64,000 bases of DNA from DATJOJ01 sp035507035 (GTDB lineage Bacteria > Acidobacteriota > Terriglobia > Terriglobales > Acidobacteriaceae): NCBI GenBank assembly GCA_035507035.1, contig DATJOJ010000040.1, positions 62,001-126,000 of the forward strand, in the 5' to 3' direction. The notes below the pieces were generated by a model, which worked only from the letters and a program-made list of their open reading frames with translations, did no database searches and was not told the origin of the DNA. Shown here piece after piece: positions 38,433-48,138 of the stretch. The position numbers and the translations under genes are program-made. The first letter of the stretch is position 1. Every line of letters begins with the position of its first letter.

Positions 38433-38789
38433 CTAGCTCTCGCTGGACGCGGAAGCAGCCTTGGCCTTTGGGTCGGCGTGCAGGTGCTTGATGAACGCCT
38501 CTAGCCGCTTCCAGTCTTCCACGGTCGTGCCGTTGGTAAACTGAACCCCGATCCCGCTTGCATCTCTCCGCCGCACCACGCCCCAGACATCAGCGCGAAC
38601 TTGGAAGGACTGAAGGATGATCCGAATTCTCGAGCCTTCGGCAAATGGACGCGGCGTCTCCAGGTAGCAGCCACTCAAGCTGATGTTGCGCAGTTGAACC
38701 AGGACAGCGGGGCCATGCGCGGTTTCCCGCACGATAACCGTATCCGCGAGGGGATATCGTGGATGCACGACCTCTGAGTTCGCGCTCAT
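38433..38789 (-). CDS. PilZ-domain protein
   Basis: 118 aa that is essentially one PilZ c-di-GMP receptor domain. RNISLSGCYLETPRP is the D/NxSxxG-type motif, and the RxxxR is reduced to a short Arg/His stretch near the N-terminus. The effector function is unknown. It converges with yggX. Confidence 0.8.
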   Translation of the reverse strand: MSANSEVVHPRYPLADTVIVRETAHGPAVLVQLRNISLSGCYLETPRPFAEGSRIRIILQSFQVRADVWGVVRRRDASGIGVQFTNGTTVEDWKRLEAFIKHLHADPKAKAASASSES

Positions 38790-38963
38790 GACCCGGCCTG
38801 ACTCCGACGCTACTCAGTCCAAGCTGCAGCGGCAAATTACTTTCGTCATGGCAGCGAAGTTTATGGGCTAGCGCGAACTCTCGATGTACCAGTCTGTTAA
38901 CCATTAACTGCGTTTTCACAGAGTATTAACCGCGCTGTAACACGCATGCACTACAAATAGGGC

Positions 38964-39758
38964 ATGGATCCGCCCGTCTACGACACGCTGATCCTCTCTG
39001 ACGTCCACCTGGGCTCGGAGTGCAGCCGTGCCCGTGATGCCACCCGGGTGCTGAAGCAGAATTGCTTCCGCCGGCTGATTCTCCTGGGTGACATCTTTGC
39101 CGACCTCAATTTCGGCCGTCTGACCAAAGAGCACTGGAAATTCCTCGGCTTCATCCGCAAGCTTTCCAATCCCAAGCGAAAAGTCGAAGTGGTCTGGGTG
39201 GAAGGCAACCACGACGCGGGCCTGACTGACATCATGTCGCATTTGGTTGGCGTGAAGGTATACGACGAATATGCATGGGAATACCAAGGACTTCGTCACC
39301 TGGCCATTCATGGTCATCAGTTCGACCGCGTGGTCGCCAACAATATGCGGCTGAACTATATGGGCACACTGCTGTACCTGCAGTTGCAGAAGTTAGACCT
39401 CAAGGGCAAACCAATCGCGCGCTTCATCGATCGCCTGAATACCCGCTGGCTGCGGATGTCTTCCAAAGTGGCCTCTGGCGCGCTCTTTCATGCACGTCTT
39501 CGCCGTGTCGACCGTATCTTTTGCGGCCATACCCACGAGGCGATGCAGGAACAACACGACGGAATTCAGTACTACAACTCCGGGGGATGGGTGGATGCCA
39601 CTCCAACATACATCACGATCGGTACGGACGGAGTGCAGATCCACGCATATCATCCGCCCGACAAGCCTGACCCGGATCAAGAGGAAAACGAAATAGATTC
39701 GAATTTCGCTGAACTCGAGACTCATTCTGAGGGGATCTATGAGAATGTCGGCAGTTGA
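38964..39758 (+). CDS. Metallophosphatase, UDP-2,3-diacylglucosamine hydrolase (LpxH)-like
   Basis: 264 aa binuclear-metal phosphoesterase. The five motifs are visible: ILSDVHLG, LGDIFADL, WVEGNHD, HGHQFD and CGHTHEA. LpxH-type enzymes cut UDP-diacylglucosamine in lipid A synthesis. It lies 30 bases ahead of a lipid glycosyltransferase gene, so a role in glycolipid synthesis fits, but the precise substrate is not shown by the sequence. The C-terminal ~25 residues are acidic. Confidence 0.82.
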   Translation: MDPPVYDTLILSDVHLGSECSRARDATRVLKQNCFRRLILLGDIFADLNFGRLTKEHWKFLGFIRKLSNPKRKVEVVWVEGNHDAGLTDIMSHLVGVKVYDEYAWEYQGLRHLAIHGHQFDRVVANNMRLNYMGTLLYLQLQKLDLKGKPIARFIDRLNTRWLRMSSKVASGALFHARLRRVDRIFCGHTHEAMQEQHDGIQYYNSGGWVDATPTYITIGTDGVQIHAYHPPDKPDPDQEENEIDSNFAELETHSEGIYENVGS

Positions 39759-39788
39759 CACGGCCTCGGTCATGGGCCCAGGTGACCT

Positions 39789-40991
39789 TTGCGCAAGCTG
39801 ACCATCGTTTTCCATGATGCGGGCGGCGGGCATCGCAGCACCGCCGAAGCTCTCAAAGGCGTTCTGGCCTCCCAGGAGAATCCGTGGGAAGTGACTCTTC
39901 TCAATTTTCAAGAACTACTGGCGCCACTTGATGTCTTGCGCCGAACTACCGGGCTGCGCATCGAAGATGCCTACAATTTGATTCTGCGTAAGGGATGGAC
40001 TCGTTTCAGTCCTCAGCTTCTACTTGTTTTGCAGTCCACGGTTCGTCTCTATCATCCCCAGATCGTCAAATTGCTGCGCGCGCACTGGGCGCAGCATCGG
40101 CCCGATCTGGTGCTTTCTGTGATTCCGCATTTCAACCGCGAATTGTCGGAAAGCCTCAAGGAAAGCGGTCAGCAGATACCGTTCGTTACGCTTTTAACCG
40201 ATCTGGCAGATTACCCGCCGCGTTTCTGGATTGAGCGCGAATCGCAGTACCTGATCGCCGGAACGCAACGCGCCAAGGCACAAGCCCGAGCATTCGGCCA
40301 CGCGCCCGACTATATCTTTGAGACCTCTGGAATGGTCTTGAAGCCAAAGTTCTATCAAAAGACAAATGTCGATCGCGTCGCCGAACGGAAACGTCTCGGC
40401 CTTGATCCCAATTGTCCGACCGGCGTTGTCTTATTCGGCGGCCACGGTTCGCGCGTCATGTTGGATATCGCCAAGCGCCTTGATCGAAGCGGCGCAGATG
40501 TTCAGTTAATCATGATTTGCGGCCATAACCAGAAGTTGGCAAATGAACTCAAGAAGCTAAGAACCAGGCGCCCGATGTTCGTGGAAGGATTTACGTCGAA
40601 CGTCGAATCCTACATGAGCCTCGCGGACTTCTTCATCGGCAAGCCCGGCCCAGGATCGATCAGCGAAGCCCTCCAATTCCATCTTCCAGTCATCGTCGAA
40701 TGTAATTCGAAGACGCTGCCGCAGGAGCGCTACAACGCGCAGTGGGTGACCGAGAATGGCTACGGCATCGTCCTCAATAGCTTTCGAGAAGTTGCCTCTG
40801 GAGTGCAACGCCTGCTTGATCAAGCGAACTCCAGCGAGATCAGTTGCAACGTCTGCAAGTATTCAAATACCGCCCTGTTCGAAGTTCCGAAGATTCTCGA
40901 AACCTGCTGGAAGCGTGAATCGGAAGGAATAACTTTAGATGCGGTAGTGTCGAATTCTAGTGAGACTCCGGCCTCTTGTATTTCCCGCTGA
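39789..40991 (+). CDS. Lipid glycosyltransferase, MGDG synthase / UgtP-like (GT28)
   Basis: 400 aa, TTG start with AGGTGA at 39780-39785. The N-terminal MGDG-synthase domain (FHDAGGGHRSTAEAL) binds the lipid acceptor, and the C-terminal GT-B donor domain has VLFGGHGSRVMLDIAK and the Gly-rich FIGKPGPGSISEAL. It would transfer a sugar from UDP-sugar to diacylglycerol or a related lipid on the inner face of the membrane. Its last 35 bases overlap the convergent GT2 gene. Confidence 0.85.
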   Translation: MRKLTIVFHDAGGGHRSTAEALKGVLASQENPWEVTLLNFQELLAPLDVLRRTTGLRIEDAYNLILRKGWTRFSPQLLLVLQSTVRLYHPQIVKLLRAHWAQHRPDLVLSVIPHFNRELSESLKESGQQIPFVTLLTDLADYPPRFWIERESQYLIAGTQRAKAQARAFGHAPDYIFETSGMVLKPKFYQKTNVDRVAERKRLGLDPNCPTGVVLFGGHGSRVMLDIAKRLDRSGADVQLIMICGHNQKLANELKKLRTRRPMFVEGFTSNVESYMSLADFFIGKPGPGSISEALQFHLPVIVECNSKTLPQERYNAQWVTENGYGIVLNSFREVASGVQRLLDQANSSEISCNVCKYSNTALFEVPKILETCWKRESEGITLDAVVSNSSETPASCISR

Positions 40992-41700
40992 TGGCGTTCC
41001 ATCGAATGCGGAAGATTTCCAACAGCATGTGCAGCCCGTCCCGCAGTGGATTGATGCGTGTTCCTTCGCGGTGGGCCCACTTCACCGGAATTTCATCGAT
41101 CCGGAGGTGAAATCTGCGCGCGAGGTACAGCAGTTCAGGGTCAAATCCCCAGCGCTCGATTTGCTGCATCGGGAACAGAAGTTCCGCAGCGCGTCGGTTG
41201 AACGCCTTGAATCCGCATTGCGTGTCTTTAAAGCTCAAGCCAAGAATCAGCCGCAACGCCAGATTGTAGATTCGCCCGAAAATCTGCCGATAGAAAGGCT
41301 GCCGTTTCGTCTGCAGTTTGACGTCAAGCCAACGCGAGCCAATCGCCACGTCCGCACCATTTGCTAGCGCGGCAAAAAGTTTGTCGGCTTCCTCAATGGG
41401 TGAGGAAAGATCGGCATCGCTAAACAGTAAAATCTCGCCACTCGCGTGCAACATTCCGTTACGCACGCTAAAGCCCTTGCCCCGATTCCCCGGATTTTCG
41501 AGCAGCCGCACACTCGGGCGTTGAGCTTTCAGCGCCTGTACGACGGCGGCTGTGTCGTCGCTCGAACCGTCGTTGACCACGATGATTTCCGCGTTCCAAC
41601 CGCGCTCGGCAGCATGAGCCGAAATCTTCTCCAGGGTTGTCCGGATTCGCGCGCTCTCATTGTAGGCAGGCAGCACGATGCTGTAGGTGGGTGGGGGCAA
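40957..41700 (-). CDS. GT2 glycosyltransferase, dolichyl-phosphate-sugar synthase-like
   Basis: 247 aa, TTG start with AAGGAAG close upstream. GT-A fold: SIVLPAYNESARI, VNDGSSDDTA, the DXD-type FSDADLSSPIEEAD and the GFKAFNR acceptor helix. Similar enzymes move a sugar from UDP-Glc or GDP-Man to polyprenyl phosphate; ALG5 and DPM1 are the best-known kin. No C-terminal membrane segments, so it lacks the bacterial GtrB-type anchor. Confidence 0.85.
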   Translation of the reverse strand: MPPPTYSIVLPAYNESARIRTTLEKISAHAAERGWNAEIIVVNDGSSDDTAAVVQALKAQRPSVRLLENPGNRGKGFSVRNGMLHASGEILLFSDADLSSPIEEADKLFAALANGADVAIGSRWLDVKLQTKRQPFYRQIFGRIYNLALRLILGLSFKDTQCGFKAFNRRAAELLFPMQQIERWGFDPELLYLARRFHLRIDEIPVKWAHREGTRINPLRDGLHMLLEIFRIRWNAISGKYKRPESH

Positions 41701-41791
41701 TGGCTTCCTTATCGCCGATCGTGACTGCCCAGTCGACCAACGACAAAAGAATTATATGGGAACGAACGGAGACGAGCGCTATCACCAACCT

Positions 41792-42832
41792 CTACGCCAC
41801 TCGCCGTTTCTCGAGCAGGGCAAAGAATTCCTTCACCAACTCTTCGTCCCACAACCCCGACTGCGCCTCTTTTTGCATGGTGAGGGCAGCTTGTTCATGC
41901 ATTAAGGCGGGTTTGTACGGCCGAGTGGTACGTAACGCGTCGTAGACATCGACGACTTGTAGAATCCTCGCCAGCAGCGGAATTTCATCCTTCTTCAATC
42001 CGTCGGGGTAGCCGCTGCCATTGCAGTGTTCATGATGATTACGAATGATGGGCAACACCAAACGAAGCGATTTCAGGGGCCGGCAAATATTCTCGCCCGT
42101 GATGGGATGCTGCTTCATGATCGCCCATTCTTCCGCCGTAAGGTTGGAGCCTTTTTTCAGAATCTCATCCGGCACCGCAATCTTTCCTAAATCGTGCAGA
42201 TAGCCTCCGCGCCGCAACGCCACCACGGACTCTTCATCCAGTCCGAGGTGCCGACCCAGATTGCTGGCATTTTCCGCCAGCCTCTCGCAATGACCATCGA
42301 GATAGGGGTCGCGGCTTTCCACGCTAAGACCCAACGTGCACAGCACCGACTCTGCGTTTTCCAATTCGTCGGTAAACTCTTTGAGCTTGAGCAGCGACTT
42401 GACGCGGGCGAACAATTCTTCCGAGAAAATTGGCTTATTCAGAAAATCGTCGGCGCCTGCCTCGATGCCTCGCAGTTTGTCTTCGCGGTCGCTCAGGCCC
42501 GTAATCAGGACAAACGGAATCAGCCGCGTCGCCGGATCCTCCTTTAACTCACGGCACAATTCATATCCCGACTTTCCCGGCATCACTACATCCGAGAGAA
42601 TGAGGTCGGGGGGCTTGCGACGAATCTCCGCTTCAGCCTGCGCCGCGTCCGGCACAGCAATCACTTCATAGCCACGCGTCTCCAGCAATTCCCGCATCAG
42701 CACCATGAGATCTGGGTTGTCGTCTACCACCAGGATGCGAGGAGCCCGGTGGCGCAGCGAAAGATCACTGACATTTTCGGGAGACGTGGAGCGGATCGCA
42801 CGAAGAATCGAGGGTTGCTGAGAAAAACTCAT
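41792..42832 (-). CDS. Response regulator with HD-GYP output domain
   Basis: About 346 aa from the ATG at 42832; an upstream GTG at 42871 in the same frame is less likely. The CheY-like receiver has VVDDNPDL and the phospho-acceptor Asp in ILSDVVMPG. The HD-GYP domain has YLHDLGKIAVP and HHEHCNGSGYPDGL, so it degrades c-di-GMP when intact. No kinase gene is adjacent. Confidence 0.9.
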   Translation of the reverse strand: MSFSQQPSILRAIRSTSPENVSDLSLRHRAPRILVVDDNPDLMVLMRELLETRGYEVIAVPDAAQAEAEIRRKPPDLILSDVVMPGKSGYELCRELKEDPATRLIPFVLITGLSDREDKLRGIEAGADDFLNKPIFSEELFARVKSLLKLKEFTDELENAESVLCTLGLSVESRDPYLDGHCERLAENASNLGRHLGLDEESVVALRRGGYLHDLGKIAVPDEILKKGSNLTAEEWAIMKQHPITGENICRPLKSLRLVLPIIRNHHEHCNGSGYPDGLKKDEIPLLARILQVVDVYDALRTTRPYKPALMHEQAALTMQKEAQSGLWDEELVKEFFALLEKRRVA

Positions 42833-43004
42833 GCCACAACGCCTTAACCCTATTGTAGCGGATTCGCACAAAAGTCAAGAGTGCAAGAAGGAGTACAAAG
42901 ACTCCCGCTACGAGTGGTAGTTCGTTTCCCAAATCGGGTACAAGAGTGATTCTGTGTGACCTGATTCCTTGTCAGGGCCTTTCCCCGAGCCTAGCTTCAA
43001 TCGT

Positions 43005-43688
43005 ATGCGGATACTTTTGCGCCTCCTAATACCGCTGGTTCTGGCTGGCATGCCACTCTCGGCGGCGTCGAAGCCCCATGTGATTACCTTCGGGAAGTGG
43101 ACAACCGTTGAGACGCTCACTGGACCTGAGGAAGTTCAGAAATTGCACCTGAAAGTCAGGCCGCTGTATGTAGACGGCAAGCTGAAGGAATTCACCGAGG
43201 GCACGCCCCACGAAATAACCGAGCGGCTTTTCGTCGTTCAACGCATGATTCGGGTTAACGATTCCTTGCCGTCTGATACCGGGGCAACTCCGCAGTGGGT
43301 CTGGCAGCTTGGCGGCTGGATCATTGTCGATCGCGGAAGTGGCCACGTCGCGGCGGCGAATTTGCCGAAATTTGAGCCTGAATTGTCCCTGGCCAGTTGG
43401 TATCGCGATTATGCCGCATATTGCGGAATTTCAGCCGACGGCAAGAAAATCTACGCGACCGTGGTTCAGCTTGGGCGACGCAAGCCGATCTTGGACAAAC
43501 CGCTCGATGAAACAGTCGACGACTCCTCAAATCCTGCATGCGCCAGCCCTTCCTGGCAGCGACATCCGCCCCGGGTAACGTTCCGCTCGCAGGATGATCA
43601 GAAGCTGTCCTTCGCGGTGCGCCGCCACGCGGTCGAAGTAACAAACGAAGTAACAAACGATGACGAGGACGAAAATGGGACGGAATAG
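43005..43688 (+). CDS. Exported hypothetical protein (227 aa)
   Basis: Signal peptide MRILLRLLIPLVLAGMPLSA, then a ~200-residue domain of strands with ITFGKWTTVETL and WVWQLGGWIIVDRGSGH. It is repeat-poor. The tail ends in an acidic EVTNEVTNDDEDENG run containing a direct repeat. I do not recognise the family. The GC content and codon use resemble the neighbours. Confidence 0.7.
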   Translation: MRILLRLLIPLVLAGMPLSAASKPHVITFGKWTTVETLTGPEEVQKLHLKVRPLYVDGKLKEFTEGTPHEITERLFVVQRMIRVNDSLPSDTGATPQWVWQLGGWIIVDRGSGHVAAANLPKFEPELSLASWYRDYAAYCGISADGKKIYATVVQLGRRKPILDKPLDETVDDSSNPACASPSWQRHPPRVTFRSQDDQKLSFAVRRHAVEVTNEVTNDDEDENGTE

Positions 43689-43756
43689 AACTCTTCGCGC
43701 CCTTTGCGGTGCAGCTTTTTAGCGGAAAGTTGCCGCCAATTCGCCAGGAAAGTCTG

Positions 43757-44707
43757 CTAGTCCCCGCTCGTTTCTGCGATTGCCATTTCGTCCGTCTTGA
43801 GCTTCTTCTTGACCTCCGCACTCGTCACCAGAACTACCGCCGCAATCACGATCGCGCTGCCCGCAACAATGTAAGCGTCGATCGGTTCATGCAGAATCAG
43901 CCAGCCCAGGAAAACTGCCACGACTGGATTGACATAAGCGTAGGTCGAGACTTTCGACGTCGGAACATGCCCGAGCAGCCAAATGTAAGCCGTGTATCCG
44001 ATCCACGATCCACAGACGACCAGGTACAACGTTGCACCGATTCCTCTCGCTGTCCAAAAAACATGGCCGAAATCGCCAGCCACGATCGCGAATAGAAAAT
44101 TAGCCAACCCCGCCGCGACCATTTCCCAAGCAACCGCTGAAAATGGATCCACATCCGGGGACTTCCATTTCTTGGCTAGAACCGATCCCAGCGCCCAACT
44201 GAACGAACCACCGATCAAACTCAGCGACGACCACAGCTCGGTGCGGCCAAAAGAAGTCGTCGCCGTGAGCTGCGGCCACAGCAGCACGATCAGCCCAACA
44301 ATACCGAGACCCAGCCCCAGTTTCCCTCGAATCGAAACATGGTGATCACCCAGCAGCAGCGTATCCAGCACCAGGAACCAAAGCGGCGTGATGGCGACGA
44401 TCAGCGCCGCCAATCCGGAGGCCACGTGCTTTTCCGCATAGCTGAGCGTCAGGTTGCCGCCCATCAACAGCAGGGTGCCAACCACTGCCATTTGGGCGAG
44501 TTGCCGCGAGTTGTAGAGAACCGTCCGTCCCCGCAGCGCACAAAACGCCAGCATAAAAACGCCTGCGATAAAGAACCGTACCGCGCACATCAAAGCGGGA
44601 GGAATCTGCTCCACCGCGATGTCGATCGCGAGATAGGTCGAGCCCCAAAACAAGTACACCAGTCCGAAGGCAAGAAAAACAGAGAACCGGCTTGGACTGC
44701 GAGTCAT
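43757..44707 (-). CDS. EamA/DMT-family transporter
   Basis: 316 aa with ten membrane helices in two EamA halves: VYLFWGSTYLAIDIAV, GGNLTLSYAEKHVASGLAAL, and a second half with YAYVNPVVAVFLGWLILHE. Such proteins export amino acids or other metabolites. Substrate not predictable. A second, distinct EamA gene lies at 46635. Confidence 0.88.
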   Translation of the reverse strand: MTRSPSRFSVFLAFGLVYLFWGSTYLAIDIAVEQIPPALMCAVRFFIAGVFMLAFCALRGRTVLYNSRQLAQMAVVGTLLLMGGNLTLSYAEKHVASGLAALIVAITPLWFLVLDTLLLGDHHVSIRGKLGLGLGIVGLIVLLWPQLTATTSFGRTELWSSLSLIGGSFSWALGSVLAKKWKSPDVDPFSAVAWEMVAAGLANFLFAIVAGDFGHVFWTARGIGATLYLVVCGSWIGYTAYIWLLGHVPTSKVSTYAYVNPVVAVFLGWLILHEPIDAYIVAGSAIVIAAVVLVTSAEVKKKLKTDEMAIAETSGD

Positions 44708-45152
44708 GGGAATATCCGGAAATTAAATCTAACAGACGGAGCCGGGAGTGTTCTCTGTGCCCTCTGTGTTTCAGAGAGTTGTCAGCGTCTGCCGGAAACC
44801 CGCCGATTTGCTCTTTGCGAACCGACGTTACTTAAGGCTGGCGGTTATTAGTGAAAGTTAATTTTGGGGTTCCGCTCTGATTCCTGACGCGCTATAATCA
44901 CTCATTGATGTGTACTCATGCATTTCCAGACTGCCAATTCGCATCTGCCCGTGTGCTGGCTGCACTTTCTTGTGTGTCCGCGCCGTTATCGGGCCGTTCT
45001 ACCTTCCAATCGGCGTCCTAGTCTCTTCGGCAGCGACTAACTCAGCATCCTCCTGTTGATTCTCGGCTTTTGCGCTACGTGGATTCGCACGCAACTCCGT
45101 TCAAGCCGATGACAGACGACGCACGACTTGCAACCGAATTCTGGAGGGTCTC
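44708..45152. other. 445-base intergenic region upstream of the aminotransferase
   Basis: It contains a perfect TATAAT at 44893-44898 with a weak TTCCGC 17 bases upstream, so a leader of about 245 bases would precede the gene at 45153. A 40-codon open frame (44918-45040) in the leader has no ribosome binding site. No riboswitch class is recognisable by eye. Confidence 0.5.
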
Positions 45153-46499
45153 ATGGCAACCGAAACACTCACCACACCCAAGATCAAGACCGCCCTGCCG
45201 GGTCCGAACGCATTGCGCGTTCTTCATGGCGATGAGAAATATATCTCTCCGTCTTATACCCGTTCCTATCCAATGGTGGCCAAGCACGCCAAAGGCATTG
45301 TGGTCACGGATGTTGACGGAAACGAGTTCTTTGATTTCTCCGCCGGCATCGCCGTGACCTCTACCGGCCATTGCCATCCGCATGTAGTTGCTGCCATTCA
45401 GAAGCAGGCGGCCGAACTCATCCACATGTCGGGTACCGATTTTTACTACGAGCACATGGTGACGCTGGCGGAGCGGCTTTCCAAGATTGCTCCTATGCCC
45501 GGGCCGCACAAGTTCTATTACGGCAACTCGGGCACAGAAGCAATCGAGTGCGCTCTGAAACTGGCGCGCTACCACACCAAGCGGCAGAACGTGATCGCAT
45601 TCTACGGAGCGTTTCACGGACGCACCATGGGCGCACTGTCGCTCACCGCGTCGAAGCCGCAGCAAAAGCGGCGGTTTGCGCCGTTAGTCCCCGGCGTAAC
45701 GCACATTCGCTATCCGGATGTCTATCGCGACGCCGGCACTCAGGACCCAGAAGCCTACGCCCTGAGCTGTGCCCGTTTTATCGAGGACAAGCTGTTTCGC
45801 ACCACGCTTCCTCCCGAGGAAGTCGCTGCCATCTTCGTCGAGCCGATTCAAGGCGAAGGCGGCTACGTGATTGCTCCAACCGTGTTCATGCACGAGTTGC
45901 GCCGCATCTGCGACAAGCACGGCATCTTGTTGGTCGTCGATGAGGTGCAGAGCGGCGTCGGACGCACTGGCAAGTGGTGGGCCGTCGAGCACACCAACAT
46001 GCACCCCGATATCGTTTGCCTCGCTAAAGGCATCGCCTCCGGCATGCCTCTTGGAATCACCATCGCTAAGTCCGAAATTATGGACTGGGCGCCGGGTTCC
46101 CACGCTTCCACGTTTGGCGGCAATCCGGTTTGTATTGCCGCGGCATTGGCGACGCTTGATGTCATCGAGCGTGACGACCTTCGCCAAAACGCGACCGCAG
46201 TGGGGAGTCATATGTTGAAGCGCATGTCCGAGTGGCCCAAGAGACACGCATTGGTCGGCGACGTCCGCGGCCGTGGTCTGATGATCGGCGTCGAGATCGT
46301 CAAAGACAAGAAGACAAAAGAATACGGCGCCGCGGAACGCGACCGCATCGTGCAGTCGGCATTTGAACGGGGAATTCTCTTCCTGGGGTGCGGCCCGAGC
46401 ACCATCCGCATCGCGCCGCCGCTCATTGTCACCAAAGACGAAGCGGACGTCGCCATGGACGTCCTGGAAGAGTCGATTTCGATTGTGGGTAAAGGATGA
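45153..46499 (+). CDS. Class III aminotransferase (GabT / acetylornithine type)
   Basis: 448 aa PLP enzyme. Features: GITVTSTGHCHPHVV-like start of the substrate loop, FYYGNSGTEAIECALKLAR (phosphate site), the cofactor Asp in LLVVDEVQSGVGRTG, and the PLP Lys in VCLAKGIASGMPLG. Similar to 4-aminobutyrate and acetylornithine aminotransferases. The start is fixed by GGAGGG six bases upstream. Not in an amino-acid operon. Confidence 0.88.
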   Translation: MATETLTTPKIKTALPGPNALRVLHGDEKYISPSYTRSYPMVAKHAKGIVVTDVDGNEFFDFSAGIAVTSTGHCHPHVVAAIQKQAAELIHMSGTDFYYEHMVTLAERLSKIAPMPGPHKFYYGNSGTEAIECALKLARYHTKRQNVIAFYGAFHGRTMGALSLTASKPQQKRRFAPLVPGVTHIRYPDVYRDAGTQDPEAYALSCARFIEDKLFRTTLPPEEVAAIFVEPIQGEGGYVIAPTVFMHELRRICDKHGILLVVDEVQSGVGRTGKWWAVEHTNMHPDIVCLAKGIASGMPLGITIAKSEIMDWAPGSHASTFGGNPVCIAAALATLDVIERDDLRQNATAVGSHMLKRMSEWPKRHALVGDVRGRGLMIGVEIVKDKKTKEYGAAERDRIVQSAFERGILFLGCGPSTIRIAPPLIVTKDEADVAMDVLEESISIVGKG

Positions 46500-46634
46500 C
46501 TGAAGCGTTGAGCTGGGGACGAGAATCCTCCCTCGTCCCCGATTTTTCAGCTCGCGCTTTGAAGTTTCTTGTCCGATAATCCCCGTGAGGACGGGCGTCC
46601 CTGCCCGCACAGAAAATCGTCCCACCGAACTCTC

Positions 46635-47552
46635 ATGACCTCGCGGTTCACAACCCGCGTCCTTCTCGCGCTAGCCGCCTCGCTCGTGCTATGGGCCTCG
46701 GCTTTTGCCGGGATCCGCGCCGGCCTGCGCGCCTATTCTCCAGGACAATTGGCAGTCCTGCGTTTTATCGTGGCTTCATCGGTTCTCGTCGTTTGTGCCA
46801 GCGTTGCCCACTTCCGGCGTCCGCAGCCCCGGGACATTCCTGGGCTGATTCTCAGCGGGATCATTGGTATCACCTTTTATAACCTCGCGCTGAATTACGG
46901 CGAGACCCGTGTGAGCGCAGGTGCCGCAAGCCTCTTGATCGCCTCGGTCCCCATCTGGACGATTCTGGTTGCGAGCTTCACCCTGCACGAACGTCTTCCA
47001 TTTCGGCGATGGCTGGGTGTGCTCGTCAGCTTTGCCGGCGTGGCTCTGATCGCGAGCGGCGAGGGCGAAGGCATTCATCTCTCGCCGCAGGCGCTCATCA
47101 TTCTGGCGGCGGCGATGACGTCCGCCGTTTACATGGTGCAGCAGAAACATTTCCTGGGACGCTACAGTGCGCTCGAATTTACCGCCTATTCCATCTGGAC
47201 CGGCACGCTGTTCATGCTGCCTTTCGGAGGAGGCCTGTTGCACGCCATTCGCATCGCGCCACCAAGAGCGACGCTGGCCATTATCTATCTGGGGATTTTT
47301 CCGGGATCGCTCGCCTACGTTGGTTGGGCGTACGTGCTCTCTCACGGCCCCGCCGGACGCACCAGCACCTTGCTCTACATCACTCCCGTGCTCGCGATTG
47401 GCATTGCTTGGCTGTGGCTAGGCGAAGTGCCGCGCCTGCTCTCGCTCGTGGGCGGAGCCCTGGCGATGGCAGGAGTGGTGCTAGTGAATATGAAAGATAA
47501 ACTGCGCGCAGCCAGCGTCCAATCGATAGCTTCGGCCGAGGCGGAAGGCTAA
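46635..47552 (+). CDS. EamA/DMT-family transporter
   Basis: 305 aa from ATG 46635, ten membrane helices with two EamA repeats (LVLWASAFAGIRAGLR; GPAGRTSTLLYITPVLAIGI). Probable metabolite exporter. It follows the aminotransferase on the same strand after 135 bases. Confidence 0.88.
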   Translation: MTSRFTTRVLLALAASLVLWASAFAGIRAGLRAYSPGQLAVLRFIVASSVLVVCASVAHFRRPQPRDIPGLILSGIIGITFYNLALNYGETRVSAGAASLLIASVPIWTILVASFTLHERLPFRRWLGVLVSFAGVALIASGEGEGIHLSPQALIILAAAMTSAVYMVQQKHFLGRYSALEFTAYSIWTGTLFMLPFGGGLLHAIRIAPPRATLAIIYLGIFPGSLAYVGWAYVLSHGPAGRTSTLLYITPVLAIGIAWLWLGEVPRLLSLVGGALAMAGVVLVNMKDKLRAASVQSIASAEAEG

Positions 47553-47643
47553 ACAAAAATATTCGGGCCGAATCGGGAACGCCGCAGCGACCATGTGACC
47601 GCTATCACACCAAGTCTTTATTGCTCTCTCGTACCCTGATCTC

Positions 47644-48096
47644 GTGACGTTTTCCGGCCGCACCACTCACGCTACCGTTTGTGCGCTCGACTGGCTCGTC
47701 TCACTCGCCCTTCCACCCGATAAATCCGCCAAGCACCACCGCACCGGTCGACGCGGCGAGGAAGCTGCATACTTTTATCTGCGACGACAGGGCTACGTGA
47801 TGGTCGCGCGTAATTTCCGCTCTCCTAATCATCGCGGGGAAATCGACCTAATAGGCTGGGACAAAGATGTCCTGTGTTTCATCGAAGTCAAAACCCGCAC
47901 GACCCATGACGTCAAACCCGCCGAAGCCGCCGTAGATCGCGCCAAGCAACGTGCGCTCATTGCCGTGTCGCGCGATTACCTTCGACATCTGGCACTTCCG
48001 TGCCAGTGGCGCTTCGATATCGTTAGCGTGTATTATGAATCGCAGTCGAGCCAACCGGTTTTCGAACTCTTCCGCAATGCCTTCCCCGTGGGCTAA
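47644..48096 (+). CDS. UPF0102 (YraN) family protein
   Basis: 150 aa from a GTG. An N-terminal extension of ~30 residues is followed by GRRGEEAAYFYLRRQGY, RNFRSPNHRGEIDLIGWD and CFIEVKTRT. This is the E-D-ExK pattern of the restriction-endonuclease-like fold. Possible role in DNA processing; not proven in any organism to my knowledge. Confidence 0.88.
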   Translation: MTFSGRTTHATVCALDWLVSLALPPDKSAKHHRTGRRGEEAAYFYLRRQGYVMVARNFRSPNHRGEIDLIGWDKDVLCFIEVKTRTTHDVKPAEAAVDRAKQRALIAVSRDYLRHLALPCQWRFDIVSVYYESQSSQPVFELFRNAFPVG

Positions 48097-48138
48097 AATA
48101 GAGGTTTCGTGTTGGCCTCATATTGAAAGGAATCATAC

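Noticed and set aside
44918..45040. 40-codon ORF in the aminotransferase leader
   Set aside because: No ribosome binding site and no recognisable features; an open frame of this length is expected by chance.
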